NCBI GenBank assembly: GCA_963662155.1
Contig: OY759270.1
Coordinates: forward strand, 13,190,033 to 13,254,032
Direction of reading: 5' to 3'
DNA: 64,000 bases
DNA from: Lamellibrachia columna
Taxonomy: Eukaryota; Annelida; Polychaeta; Sabellida; Siboglinidae
Shown here: in pieces, positions 13,040 through 24,890 of the stretch
How the letters are laid out: each line of letters begins with the position of its first letter
Position numbering within the stretch: the stretch's first letter is position 1
The notes under the pieces: model-generated
What the model was told of the DNA's origin: nothing
Databases searched by the model: none
The model's input: the letters and a program-made list of their open reading frames with translations, nothing else
Translations under genes and position numbers: made by a program

Positions 13040-13446
13040 TGCTGATAGTTCATCATCAAACACTGCTGCACCCTTTCCATTAAGATGAAGCCAATCCCTC
13101 ATGTACATATCAGCCATCCCAACAAAACATCCCCACAAATCTACCTTCCTTTTCCCTACATAGCTGCTGAACTAACGTGTTAATTGCCATCCTCCGGCAA
13201 TTTCGATATCCCTGTCTCCTGCTTCCCGTTACCGGTAGAATCCCTGACATAATTATCTGCTCAACCAGATCTGCTCTTCTAACTAACTGCCTGTATTTCC
13301 TAAATATGGCAGTTGTACTCTCCCTGTCTGCGTTGTTAGTCTATAATGTGTACTAAAATATAGCATCCCTTGCCCGGACCCACGATGTGTCTACCCTCGC
13401 TGTGAGAGGCTTTATTTTTGTCCCTGGAAAGCAAACCACCACGTCG
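13040..13446 (-). pseudogene. CR1-like ORF1 esterase-type domain
   Basis: Minus-strand residues include DVVVCFPGTKI, FRKYRQLVRRAD, IIMSGILPV, RRQGYRNCRRMAINTLVQQL and MYMRDWLHLNGKGAAVF. These are the conserved blocks of the SGNH/esterase-like domain carried by ORF1 of CR1-type elements. A stop and at least one frameshift (near 13110 and 13350) show decay. The 66 bp repeat begins immediately upstream in transcription direction. Confidence 0.82.
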
Positions 13447-14826
13447 TCCCCCTTGTCTAAGGCTTTGTCAGTGTTCCAAGCACCCTCACTCTCCTCCTCA
13501 CCCCACCACGTCGTTCCCCTGTCTAATGCTTTGTCAGTGTTCCAAGCACCCTCACTCTCCTCCTCACCTCACCACGTCGTCCCCCTTGTCCAAGGCTTTG
13601 TCAGTGTTCCAAGCACCCTCACTCTCCTCCTTATCCCACCACGTCGTCCCCTTGTCCAAGGCTTTGTCAGTGTTCCAAGCACCCTCACTCTCCTCCTCAC
13701 CCCACCACGTCGTCCCCCTGTCTAATGCTTTGTCAGTGTTCCAAGCACCCTCACTCTCCTCCTCATCCCACTACGTCGTCCCCCTTGTCCAAGGCTTTGT
13801 CAGTGTTCCAAGCACTCTCACTCTCCTCCTCACCCCACCACGTCGTCCCCCTTGTCCAAGGCTTTGTCAGTGTTCCAAGCACCCTCACTCTCCTCCTCAT
13901 CCCACCACGTCGTCCCCTTTTCCAAGGCTTTGTCAGTGTTCCAAGCACCCTCACTCTCCTCCTCACCCCACCACGTCGTCCCCTTGTCCAAGGCTTTGTC
14001 AGTGTTCCAAGCACCCTCACTCTCCTCCTCACCCCACCATGTCGTCCCCTTGTCCAAGGCTTTGTCAGTGTTCCAAGCAGCCTCACTCGCCTCCTCACCC
14101 CATCACGTCGTCCCCTTGTCCAAGGCTTTGTCAGTGTTCCAAGCACCCTCACTCTCCTCCTCACCCCACCACGTCGTTCCCCTTGTCCAAGGCTTTGTCA
14201 GTGTTCCAAGCACCCTCACTCTCCTCCTCACCCCACCACGTCGTCCCCTTGTCTAAGGCTTTGTCAGTGTTCCAAGCACCCTCACCCTCATCCTCACCCC
14301 ACCACGTCGTCCCCTTGTCCAAGGCTTTGTCAGTGTTCCAAGCACCCTCACTCTCCTCCTCACCCCACCACGTCGTCCCCTTGTCCAAGGCTTTGTCAGT
14401 GTTCCAAGCACCCTCACTCTCCTCCTCACCCCACCACGTCGTCCCCTTGTCCAAGGCTTTGTCAGTGTTCCAAGGACCCTCACTCTCCTCCTCACCCCAC
14501 CACGTCGTCCCCTTGTCCAAGGCTTTGTCAGTGTTCCAAGCACCCTCACTCTCCTCCTCACCCCACCACGTCGTCCCCTTGTCCAAGGCTTTGTCAGTGT
14601 TCCAAGCACCCTCACTCTCCTCCTCACCCCACCACGTCGTCCCCTTGTCTAAGGCTTTGTCAGTGTTCCAAGCACCCTCACTCTCCTCCTCACCCCACTA
14701 CGTCGTCCCCTTGTCTAAGGCTTTGTCAGTGTTACAAGCACCCTCACTCTCCTCCTCACCCCACCACGTCGTCCCCTTGTCTAAGGCTTTGTCAGTGTTC
14801 CAAGCACCCTCACTCTCCTCCTCACC
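13447..14826. repeat. 66 bp minisatellite, 21 copies, inside CR1-like ORF1
   Basis: The unit contains GCTTTGTCAGTGTTCC and CACCCCACCACGTCGTCCCC; I count 21 occurrences of the former between 13463 and 14821. Most units are exactly 66 bp, that is 22 codons, so open frames persist in all directions and give misleading frames of up to 521 codons. A few units have a 1 bp gain in the C run before TTGTC. The last codons of the unit run into the esterase frame, so the repeat arose by amplification of part of ORF1. Confidence 0.95.
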
Positions 14827-15590
14827 CATTTATCACTACATCAGAGTAGCTCTTCCGCCGGATCCCTTCCTTCGCATTTTGTCCCGCAGTCGTGTCACCA
14901 GGAAGGATTTTGTCCATCTCGTTTTCCCCTATCAACATGTCACCTTTCCCTCCCGTCTCCTGGCTACCTTGCGCTCCTGGTGACTTCCCTCTTTACGTCC
15001 AGTCTCCTTCCGTCCTGTCACCTTACCTCCTGTGAGATTGAGGTGAGCTTTTCCTAGCATCTCTCTCATCACCTTCCCTCGCTTTATCATCTACTGCCCC
15101 CCCACCGGAACTACTGGCACAATCCACCTCTTCCCTTCCCACCAAGGCACTTCCCTTCCCACATTTTGTTAGCAACTTAAAATTCTCACAAATTCTATTT
15201 TATCTATGAAATAAACCAGGCAAAAAAAAAAGGTTTGGCACTGCATCGGCTAGAAAATGGTGAAATAAAAATCTGGTTTCATCACTTTTTTTACTAGAAA
15301 ATAGCACTAAGCTGGACAATTGGAAGTACATGTTAGTGGGTTTAAGTTCACAAGTGATCCTGAGCATTTTACATCAGATATCCTAGTGGCGAACTTGCCC
15401 CGTGGCACATAGGCGGACGTGCCGCAACACAGAGACATATTTGGTGGGGGGGACTAAATATCAGACATTGGATAGAGCAACAATGCAAGATCCAAACAAT
15501 AGCTCTAGTATAAGGGCTTTAATCAGTACTCTGAATGTCTAACCAATGCCACTTATGAGTACTGAAATTGTATAAAAAAATACTTTCAGT
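14827..15590. other. Probable CR1-like ORF1 leader and 5' flank
   Basis: Pyrimidine-rich sequence to about 15175 that reads as charged, lysine/arginine-rich broken frames on the minus strand, consistent with the N-terminal part of ORF1. From 15190 to 15590 it is AT-rich with an A-run and no recognised feature. Confidence 0.4.
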
Positions 15591-15621
15591 CACCAAAATA
15601 AGTTTTCTATCTCACAACTTT

Positions 15622-16530
15622 TCAGCCAGCAACTCGTGGACGCCAGTTTCCCGTGGCATGTAGTTTTATGATCATGTGACTTAGTCGTGTGACCGAAATT
15701 ACTAAATTCTGCAAAGGCACGGAATAAAAGCCGGTTGGCGGACTTGCCCTGGTCTCCCCTAATGATATCAAATCTGTGTGCGAACCATATGGTACCTTCC
15801 ATACCTTGCACAAAGCATTACGCCACTGTATGTATCTTGTTAACACTGTCTTGCCATAGTGGCCATAGTTGAGATTCGTACAATGCACAACAATACTGAT
15901 AAAACAATTCCTTTTTGACGACAGTTTGAGGTGAACCAAATTCAGACATAAATCCATTTACACTACAGTGAAGATTCTTGATACTATCAAACATTATTTC
16001 ATACTTATCGGTTGTGCTAAGTACATTTCCCAGATTTATAGTTTTCTCACATGTAGAAACACCCGTATAATTTTTTTTCAAAATGCGGATCAGCATCCTT
16101 CTTGTTGTACACCAATAGTTTGCTTTTTGACCCATTAAACAACACATCATGTAGTTTGGCATATTTTTACACACCTCTATAATTTTTCGCAACCCAGAAC
16201 TAGTAGAACATAGTAATATAATGTCATCTGCATATCCTGCAGCTCCGCAGAAATGTTGCCCAATACAACAGCCAATACCAAGGTCTTTTAATTCATCCAA
16301 CAGCCCATCCATGTACACTCCAAATAGAAGTGGAGACATAAAACCTCCTTGGCTAACCCCATTCTTCACACCGAACTGGTTTGACTTTACGTCATTCCAT
16401 ATAACTTGTCATTTTTGGTGTGTGTACATATGCAGTGAAAGTCTTACAACTAACATGTAATAATTTACTCTATCCAATGCTTCAGAAGCATCAAGTAATA
16501 AAACATCTACTGCCATTATGAATATTGATT
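15622..16530 (-). pseudogene. Second non-LTR reverse transcriptase fragment
   Basis: Minus-strand frame with LLLDASEALDRVNYYM at the upstream end, then KNGVSQGGFMSPLLFGVYMD, AGYADDIILL (intact YADD) and, near 15830, a W-x-x-A-L-x-x-V-W block typical of the C-terminal region. The order is that of palm-domain blocks of a non-LTR reverse transcriptase. A stop lies near 16410 and a frameshift near 15820. There is no endonuclease or 5' part, so this is a truncated copy. It ends about 300 bp upstream of the glycosyltransferase start. Confidence 0.85.
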
Positions 16531-16559
16531 TTGCTGTTCAACATGCAATGTACACATTA

Positions 16560-16838
16560 TATTCGAGACGACACATTCAAATTAAACCGATAACGGTAAC
16601 ATTATATCAGAAATGTACGAACACATCTATCCGCTTCCGTCATCCGTCATCGAAACTTCAGCATAAATCGGTGTGAGAGTCATTCGTGCGGAAGCGGACG
16701 ACGTTTGCGGCTCGTGTTAAAACAACGTAAAACAAAGCACGCCGAATGACGAGTGCGGACGACGGAAGCAGACAGGTGTTTGCCGCTTTAGTGTTCAACT
16801 GGTTCGTGCATTTCTATTTTTAGTGGTTGACATTCAAC
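16560..16838 (+). promoter_or_regulatory. Presumed promoter and 5' UTR of the GT31 gene
   Basis: The stretch between the LINE fragment and the ATG is richer in CpG than its surroundings, with repeated GCGGACGACG-type motifs (16690-16775). No TATA box is obvious. Assigned only by position. Confidence 0.35.
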
Positions 16839-18080
16839 ATGAAGATAGCCGTGTGGTTCTGCGGACAGCCCCGCCGTCTGCAGCAGCTCATAGCGGCCGT
16901 CGCTTGTGTGTACCTGGTTTTCCGCCTCACTTCCCCGTTCCTCCCGGATGAGTCACAAGACGTCCCGACGGCGCTGGCTGACGATCCGTTTCCCGGTAAC
17001 ATGGTGGCCGCTATAAACTCTGTTGGAGGTTCAGGCGACAACCTAGACCTGAGGCTTACTCTGAACATCAAAAGCCTTATGACGTATATGGACACGCAAG
17101 AAGACTTGATCTCGAATAAAAAGGCTACGCCGGACGCGGTCCAAGCTGACGTCGACGTAATGCTGCAAGACACGAAACGCTGCGACGATATACCGGAAAT
17201 GACGTGGCTGGTTTACGTACACACCCAGCCACACCGAGGCAATAAACGAATGCTCCTGCGCAAGACGTGGGCCAACGAGAAATTGTTTAAGCAGCGCAAC
17301 ATCAGGGTTCTATATGTCATGGGCTCGACTGGAAACACCGCCATACAGCGTGAAATATGGGCAGAATTCGCTCGACATCGCGACATCCTGCAGGGCAATT
17401 TCACCGACGACGAATACAGTGGCCCAGTGAAGGCGAGAATGGCGCTGAAGTGGGTCGCTACGTACTGCGCCAAGGCCAGGTACATCCTAAAGGTCGAAGA
17501 CGACACCTTCGTTGACATCTTCTGGCTGATGGATATCGTGAAGAAACAACAGGGCCATAGCCACCTGATTGTCTGCCCGCTGTGGCCGGAGCACTCACGA
17601 CTCATACAGCGAGACCCGCGCAAGTGCAACGGCGACAACATCTGGTGTCTTCGGTACACGGAGTTCCCGGGTATGACGCATTTCCCGCAATACTGCGACG
17701 CCATTGGCTACCTGGTGTCACGCGACATGGCGAGCAAGATGTTCCGGGCCGTTCCAACAACGGCGTTCTTCTGGCTGGAGCAAGTCTACATGACAGCGAT
17801 GTTACCATCTCGGGAGCACGTTGAATACGTTGATTTGTTTAAGAACTACACAACCCGGCCCATTAGGGCGTACAAGGACACCGTGAAATTAAACAAACGA
17901 ATTTACGTATTTTCAAAAGTACCGTATGCGCCTAATTTTGAGGAAATTTGGCTGTGGACGTTGAAACACCTAAGGCTGGACGAGGTTGATCTGCTAAGCG
18001 AAGATATTATCGCACAAATCCCACGTGTAGAGAAAAAGTTAACAACTCTTACGTCGGGAGCAAAATTAAACAAACCATAA
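16839..18080 (+). CDS. Beta-1,3-galactosyltransferase-like protein (GT31), single exon
   Basis: 413 residues. GT31 enzymes are Golgi type II membrane proteins that transfer galactose or N-acetylglucosamine in beta-1,3 linkage to glycans. The protein has a short basic cytoplasmic tail (1-14) and a signal anchor (about 15-34). Its lumenal catalytic domain carries RKTWANE (141-147), VLYVMG (157-162), the DxD-type metal/nucleotide-sugar site EDDTFVD (220-226), YCDAIGYLVS (285-294) and FFWLEQVYMTAML (310-322), where family members usually have E-D-V in place of E-Q-V. Potential N-glycosylation sites are N187 and N336. The ATG at 16839 is the first in frame, with a fair context (CAACATGA); the frame continues upstream without another ATG. 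Intronless and intact. The exact acceptor is not predictable. Confidence 0.93.
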   Translation: MKIAVWFCGQPRRLQQLIAAVACVYLVFRLTSPFLPDESQDVPTALADDPFPGNMVAAINSVGGSGDNLDLRLTLNIKSLMTYMDTQEDLISNKKATPDAVQADVDVMLQDTKRCDDIPEMTWLVYVHTQPHRGNKRMLLRKTWANEKLFKQRNIRVLYVMGSTGNTAIQREIWAEFARHRDILQGNFTDDEYSGPVKARMALKWVATYCAKARYILKVEDDTFVDIFWLMDIVKKQQGHSHLIVCPLWPEHSRLIQRDPRKCNGDNIWCLRYTEFPGMTHFPQYCDAIGYLVSRDMASKMFRAVPTTAFFWLEQVYMTAMLPSREHVEYVDLFKNYTTRPIRAYKDTVKLNKRIYVFSKVPYAPNFEEIWLWTLKHLRLDEVDLLSEDIIAQIPRVEKKLTTLTSGAKLNKP

Positions 18081-18235
18081 ATGCGGGAAAATTCAATTAA
18101 TGCAAGTTGCGTTGTCAACAGGCGGCGCTGCATGCTGCAACACAGTTCTAATATACCGACTGATCGAATATTTGTTCCATTCAATAATGTTAGCTGGTGC
18201 TGCGGTATTGCGCTTGCCCGATGATACACATGGGT

Positions 18236-18497
18236 CAAGCAGGAATATTCTTGCTGTTGTTTCGGTTTCGGTTATTTCGTTCACTCCACGTTGCTTCAGT
18301 TCACTCAGCAGTATAAATGAGTATCTGGCTATAGACCGTGGTTGATATGTGAACGAATAATCTTCGCACAGTAATTGCAGCGAGGCTAAATGCTTCCGAG
18401 AGAAGTCAAATTGTAGTTGGAATAAACAGTTCTGCCAAGTGGTGACGAAAAAAACACTTTGAGCAGTCCCACGGACTGGATAACGTACTTTTGTCTC
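18236..18497 (+). mobile_element. SINE family 1, 5'-truncated copy
   Basis: Shares TATAAATGAGTA, GAATAATCTTCGCACAGTAATTGC and the 3' CCCACGGACTGGATA-type segment with other copies. The tRNA-like head is missing. Lies 156 bp downstream of the GT31 stop and may lie in its 3' UTR; an AATAAA is present at 18421. Confidence 0.75.
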
Positions 18498-20295
18498 GGT
18501 CAGGCAGTTACAACACATACCTACTCGACGGAGACATCGGAGGCAGGCATCAGGCTGCGATCGGGCAGAGATATTGTGAGGCTCAGTGAAATGGCGATTG
18601 ATCCGACGAGATAGTGCACACTTTGGGGACAGATTATGAGGTTAAGATGTCTCCGGACGATTTATGTATTCATCATCAACAACTCAACAATATATTTACA
18701 TATCTGTTTACATATATATAAAAATTCAAGATCAAGTGCATTCTAATTTAATATATCAACCGAAATTAATGTCAGAAAAATAAGGAGAAGTGTTAACATT
18801 CATATGTTGCCATGAAATTTAAATTGACAACATTATGAAGATGTTGTCAAAGAGGAAACACACCGCCATAGTTGCCTGTTGTTTCGAATGGCAACCTATT
18901 GCTAAATACACGATATCCCCGATGAAATGTCATTATCCAATGTATAGGACTCTTTGCAGATGATTGCATATTGTGTCAGAACATCAGTAGTCCAGATGAT
19001 GCGGCAACAAAGCAGGTTTGATTAACTTCAACAGTGGGAGAAAATGTGGTTAAACAATACCTTCTGTCAACTATATCCATCACCGCAAGCTGCTCTTACT
19101 CGTACCATCCAACTATTGTTTTAGTAAATAAATTCTTCACTTTTGTGTGATACGACATATGCACTTGTCTGTTCATGGGTGAAGTTCAGCGCAAACACTG
19201 TCGTCTAGTGATCAACCACTAGTTGCCAAACGATTAACTACCCCGTTGTCACGGAACTGTGCGACGCACTACCATACTTGTCGACCGGGGCAGTCTTAAA
19301 TCAACCAAAATAAGAAAATCTTGTTGCAAATTTTTACCAATTAATCCACATGTCAATGTAACCCCACATCTAAAACCACAAATCTGTAACTCGAATTGTT
19401 TCTGAGTTATGACCATTTAAAGTTTGGCAGATTTTGTCATTTTGGGAAATCGTGAAGATTTCTTGTTCTATTTAAAATACCAATGACTAAAAAATTATTT
19501 GCGCAAGAACTCTGAGATTTGGTATGCTTATTCTCCATGTAAATAGTAAAAAACACCATATACTTCCACTTTTCTATATTAGTTCTCCCACAATTAAATG
19601 AATCTTATTTGGATCAATGACACACCTACCGTATACATATCTAAGCACATGAGAAGTTTGAAGTTTCCATCTTGATTAGTTTATGAGATATTGATCTCCA
19701 AAGTTGGTACACAGTGAAAAGATGCCTACATTTAAAGGGGAACTGAAGCAATTTTGTGTTATGCCGTATATTTAAATATATATTATCTAACTATGCATTA
19801 ATGGTGACAGATACCTGCTAATTTATGAGATAAACTGAAAAACTGATTTTGTTCGAGACAAAAATCGACAAAATGCATCACTGCGTATCGCCATCTTGTT
19901 GTCGAAACGAGTGGTTTGAGTCGCGTATATCTAATCAATGTAAATTTTCGATTTTTTGCGATTTATTTCGTAAATAGGCATTCTGGAGCGGAAACAAAGA
20001 TATGGGTCTCTGTTATATATACAAGTGTTTACACACGTGAACAAAATAGCGTTTTTGTTCGTTCCAAATAAAAAAGTTAAAGAAATTACAACAAAACACG
20101 CAAAAAATCGTGGAAAACGCCACACTTCTCGAACGCACGAGACGCTAAGCAACGAGAATATGCGATAACGTAATACCGGAACTATTTTTTATTTGTTGAC
20201 AAGATAGATGCATCGCTTGTGACAGTTTTACCAGATCTGCTACTAGCGATTAGTTGTTTACTGAACTTCCGTAATAGTTGTCTATCTTTGGAGAA
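18498..20295. other. No gene seen
   Basis: AT-rich, with only short chance frames (a 73-codon minus-strand frame at 19931-20152 has no motif). No repeat structure noticed. Confidence 0.5.
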
Positions 20296-20418
20296 ATGGA
20301 AACCACAGACGAAGAGTCTACTTCGACAGGCCACACGGAAACAACGGTTGACAGTCGTAAAGTGTCACCGAGTGTGCGAGTCACGCTCCAGACTCCAGGT
20401 CGGCTTCGCCTTTGTTGA
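20296..20418 (+). other. Candidate first coding exon (40 codons)
   Basis: ATG in a strong context (GAAATGG) opens an acidic, threonine/serine-rich frame beginning METTDEESTSTGHTETTVDS. It ends in TGA at 20416; a weak donor-like CAG|GTCGGC precedes it at about 20398. The local CpG content is higher than in flanking DNA, as at a promoter-proximal exon. The product is not recognised. Confidence 0.3.
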
Positions 20419-21030
20419 CGTTGGATTCAGGAAAAATTACAACAGCGCTTTGACTGTCAACGATTCCTGACTAGGTAATGTGATGTGGTGAACCTGTGGA
20501 AATTGCGTCCCGATGTCTGCGCACGTTTACGTTGAGTCATCATGCTGCGCCGAGGAAGCTACCATGCCTAGGCCCGGGCTAGCCTATGGCTATGGCTATG
20601 CAGCACTGTGTGCCCGACCGCGTTGGTGCTTGCATCACCGTACGAAGGCGAAGCGATGATTTTGTAGTGATATGCACAAACAGAGCAGTGCTAGATGTTG
20701 GTCTGCTGTCATTGCATGATTTGCGTGCCGACTCATTGATTCGCGGGCAGGTCAGTAATTCAATTGTTATCGAATCATTGCCATTTTTTATAATCATATT
20801 TTTTCTGCATATTTCTTTTACCTAGCCTGAGGGCGAGATCCGAACTACAATGGCAATGCAAGCAGGCTTTTCTCTTTATTTTGTATATAATCTAATGAAG
20901 TGTACCGTGACTGTATTTTAATATTGTGTTTGATTTTGTGTTGAATAACATTGATGACAATAATAACATGAAGGTTTATTTAATTCATTATGTGAATATA
21001 TATATATTCTTAAATGTTACCGTAATCGTG

Positions 21031-21120
21031 ATTGTAATCATGACTACATTAGCAATTGTGATTGCAATAATTATTGTAATCATGACTACATTAGCAATTG
21101 TGATTGCAATAATTACTGTA
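21031..21120. repeat. 42 bp tandem duplication
   Basis: ATTGTAATCATGACTACATT is followed by TAGCAATTGTGATTGCAATAATT; the whole 42 bp occurs twice in a row, with a degenerate third start at 21115. Confidence 0.85.
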
Positions 21121-21919
21121 ATCATGATTACATTAATATTCGTACTTGTAATCACCCCTCTCTGTAGCACACCACAACACCTTGTTGTTTGGTGCAATGT
21201 AATAATTTAAATAACAATAATTAACTACTGACAGTATGTAATGTTCACAGTTTTGCAACTATTATGGTAATTATGGAATTAGTGCTATCAACTAACCCAG
21301 ACAAATTATATTTCAGGCTCAGGAAAGGCAAGACAAGTAATCCCATCCTGCGATGTGGGAAGGATCTGTGATGTCTATTCTGAACCGAATTGAATTGATG
21401 GAAAGTTTAGCTATGGAGATTGACCTGACACAGTACTAATAGTCTGTTATAGACAAATTGTGAGGCACCCACAGTATGCAGCAGGTCGAAAAACAACCTG
21501 GAAAACTACAAAAATTCCCACTAAAATATTAATAACTGAATGATGTGAATGCCTTCTTATCTATATCCCATTTCTGTCAACAAAAATGTTACCTGCAGCA
21601 TCTTGCATGTCACTACACACAATTTCATTTATATTGAGACCAACATAAAATATATCAAACGTTTATTCACATAGTAAAACAATTACCAAAGAAATAAGGC
21701 TAACTAGAACGACTGAAACCAAGACTAAACATTGACCTAAAACAGTGACTTCTACCACCGGGAAATACAACCTGGAACATGGATATCACAGTTACACACA
21801 TCATTATTATGCCACAACATATCAAATATACTGGTAGTTTAGCTTAGGAAATAATTAATCTTTATAAAGCCAAGGCATTTGAACTGTTTCACCATCATCA
21901 TCTGTACCAATGGCAATAG

Positions 21920-22380
21920 ACTACTTGTTTTGATTAGACAGTAAATGTACACCAATCATGTGTAACAATATTACTTGTTCTGACTGACAGTAAATGTACA
22001 CCAATCATGCATACCAATACACTACTTGTTCCTACCAACAGTAAATGTACACCAATGATCTCATTCTGGAATTTGCACCATTTCACTACTTCTTCTGACA
22101 GTAAATGTACACCAATCATGTGTATCCAATATACTACTTGTTCTGACTGAATCTACTACTTGTTCCTACCGACAGCAAATGTAAACCAAGCGTCTCATTC
22201 TATACCAAATACACTACTTGTACTGACAGTAAATGTACACCAATCATATGTATCAATACACTACTTGTTCTGACTGATAGTACTTGCACACCAACCATCT
22301 GTTCCAATACACTACTGGCAGTACATATACACCAATACACTACTTATTCTGACTGATAGTACATGTACACCTAACATATT
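21920..22380. repeat. Irregular minisatellite, about 9 units of roughly 45-60 bp
   Basis: Units contain CAGTAAATGTACACCAATCAT followed by a variable spacer and ACTACTTGTTCTGACTGA. Later units diverge (AGTACTTGCACACCAACCAT, AGTACATATACACC). Confidence 0.88.
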
Positions 22381-22622
22381 CAATTCACCTTTCACTCATC
22401 CAGGGGTAGAAATCAGCACACTTTCCTCTGACAGACACCCCAGTATCCGAAAGACCTTGGCTGATAGATCAGACATGAGTACAATCTGTGTCACAGTTTA
22501 TGGCTGTTTGGTGTGTGGCAGGTGCAGAAAAGTGACATAAGTTTTTCTCACGAATGACAAACTTCTTCTCTTTCTCATAGGTGTCGGAGCTGCTTGAGTC
22601 ACCCTCGGTTATGTCGCTGTTA

Positions 22623-22946
22623 TCACATAGTGTGCATCATCTGCACCAATGTCTTTATTCTCACTGAATCTGATGGAAGCTTCACATAGGAGTAGTCATG
22701 ATCAACGTTCATTGGTGCAATAATGTCATCCATGACTACAGCAGCATTCGCAAAGTGTCGCACTTGAAATATCGTTACCGGATCGATTTGCATTTCAGCA
22801 TCAGTTGTATGTGGTGCCACAGCAGTAGTAGCAGTGATGGCACTAAAGGTGACATCCGTAATGTAAAGATTGACGGCATCACCCGTAGCGCTGGACGTTT
22901 CAAAACTAGTACCTGTACTTGTACGAACCAATGGTGAATCCTTCAT
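22623..22946 (-). other. Candidate minus-strand exon (107 codons), possibly transposon-derived
   Basis: The frame starts directly after an acceptor-like TAATCTTTTCAG on the minus strand and reads MKDSPLVRTSTGTSFETSS, with a later MDDIIAPMNVDHDYSYV. It ends at TGA. A neighbouring frame just downstream on the same strand reads SSSSDTYEKEKKFVIREKN, resembling acidic-serine plus KKFVV segments seen in some domesticated-transposase proteins. That comparison is tentative. Family not assigned. Confidence 0.35.
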
Positions 22947-23515
22947 CTGAAAAGATTACACATACAGTGACTTGAAAATTTTACAAAATTCATCTTTTGC
23001 ATAATAAAAATTAATCACAATGTGAGAAACTTTCTCTTGTATATATTATTTTCAGAATATAAGAGTGCCAGTGTCATATAGAATATATAAAGTAATCAAC
23101 CACAGGGAAAAGCATTTTCCCTATGGAGCCATGTTAATTCAACCAATGGGTCTTTCACTGATCTCTTAATGTTTTTAATGAATCTGTTTGGTTAGTTTGA
23201 CGAATGCCACTGGTAACATAACCAAACGCATGTAACCAAAATTGTAGCATCCTAGCTCCAAAGTGTATTATATTATCTAATCAACATTGCACTGTTTTCA
23301 ATGGGCCAGGGAGGTCAAAATTCTATAAGGGGTCCAAATTCCATAACAAAATATGGACCAATAGGTATACTTTCTATGGGGTTCCTTATTTTATATCTGA
23401 CACTCGATTTAGATAACATAATGCATGAATATTGTTATTGGACTAAATGCAGATCTATGCTTATGACATCTTTACCTTATAAATGCTGCACGCACACACA
23501 CATACCTGCCCACAC

Positions 23516-23516
<1 letters not shown>

Positions 23517-23565
<49 letters not shown>

Positions 23566-23903
23566 ATATATATGTAAATATATATATATAATTATTAGGT
23601 ATTATACTGAAAGCATCTGCTAGATAGTATGGTGCATGGACAAAAGCCCCTCCCAACAAAAGCCCCACAGACAAGCTTGTTTCAATTCAATTATACTGTT
23701 CATGACTGTTGCTGTAGTACACAGAGACAAGATATTGTCATGAATATACTTCAGGCATGTGGTCAATTCCATTCCGGAATTGGAACTGACCCTCAATTCC
23801 AGTTCCGGAATTGGAATTGACTTCAAAAATGTTTTTTTAATTGGAATATATATATATATATGTATATATGTAAATATATATATAATTATTAGGTATTATA
23901 CTG

Positions 23904-23975
<72 letters not shown>

Positions 23976-24572
23976 ATATGTAAATATATATATCATTATT
24001 AGGTATTATACTGAAAGCATCTGCTAGATAGTATGGTGCATGGACAAAAGCCCCTCCCAACAAAAGCCCCACAGACAAGCTTGTTTCAATTCAATTATAT
24101 ATATATATGTTTATATATATATATATATGTATATATGTAAATATATATATAATTATTAGGTATTATACTGAAAGCATCTGCTAGATAGTATGGTGCATGG
24201 ACAAAAGCCCCTCCCAACAAAAGCCCCACAGACAAGCTTGTTTCAATTCAATTATACTGTTCATGACTGTTGCTGTAGTACACAGAGACAAGATATTGTC
24301 ATGAATATACTTCAGGCATGTGGTCAATTCCATTCCGGAATTGGAACTGACCCTCAATTCCAGTTCCGGAATTGGAATTGACTTCAAAAATGTTTTTTTA
24401 ATTGGAATATATATATATATTTATATATATATATATGTATATATGTAAATATATATATAATTATTAGGTATTATACTGAAAGCATCTGCTAGATAGTATG
24501 GTGCATGGACAAAAGCCCCTCCCAACAAAAGCCCCACAGACAAGCTTGTTTCAATTCAATTATATATATATA

Positions 24573-24608
<36 letters not shown>

Positions 24609-24890
24609 AATATATATATAATTATTAGGTATTATACTGAAAGCATCTGCTAGATAGTATGGTGCATGGACAAAAGCCCCTCCCAACAAAAGCCCCACAG
24701 ACAAGCTTGTTTCAATTCAATTATACTGTTCATGACTGTTGCTGTAGTACACAGAGACAAGATATTGTCATGAATATACTTCAGGCATGTGGTCAATTCC
24801 ATTCCGGAATTGGAACTGACCCTCAATTCCAGTTCCGGAATTGGAATTGACTTCAAAAATGTTTTTTTAATTGGAATTTTTTTTTTCAAA
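23517..24890. repeat. Compound tandem array of alternating long and short modules with (TA)n spacers
   Basis: A module begins ATTATTAGGTATTATACTGAA and continues AGCATCTGCTAGATAGTATG. Long versions (about 250 bp: 23595-23845, 24153-24400, 24622-24880) end in inverted GGAATTGG/CCAATTCC motifs and TTCAAAAATG. Short versions (about 23996-24092 and 24462-24565) break off after TTTCAATTCAATTATA into TA repeats. The three long copies are essentially identical and give the same 63-codon frame each time, which is a repeat artefact. Confidence 0.92.

Noticed and set aside
13418..14983. 521-codon plus-strand open frame and similar long frames on both strands
   Set aside because: Produced by 21 units of a 66 bp repeat, a multiple of three; the meaningful relation is to a CR1-like ORF1 on the minus strand.
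16827..16838. Start of the GT31 protein four codons upstream at TTG
   Set aside because: A eukaryotic gene would use the first ATG in frame, at 16839, which directly precedes the basic tail and signal anchor.
23620..24889. Identical 63-68-codon frames on both strands repeated three times
   Set aside because: They mark three copies of a repeat module, with no start context, splice pattern or motif.
21920..24890. CRISPR-like array of spaced repeats
   Set aside because: Unit and spacer lengths are irregular, there are no cas genes, and the genome is eukaryotic.
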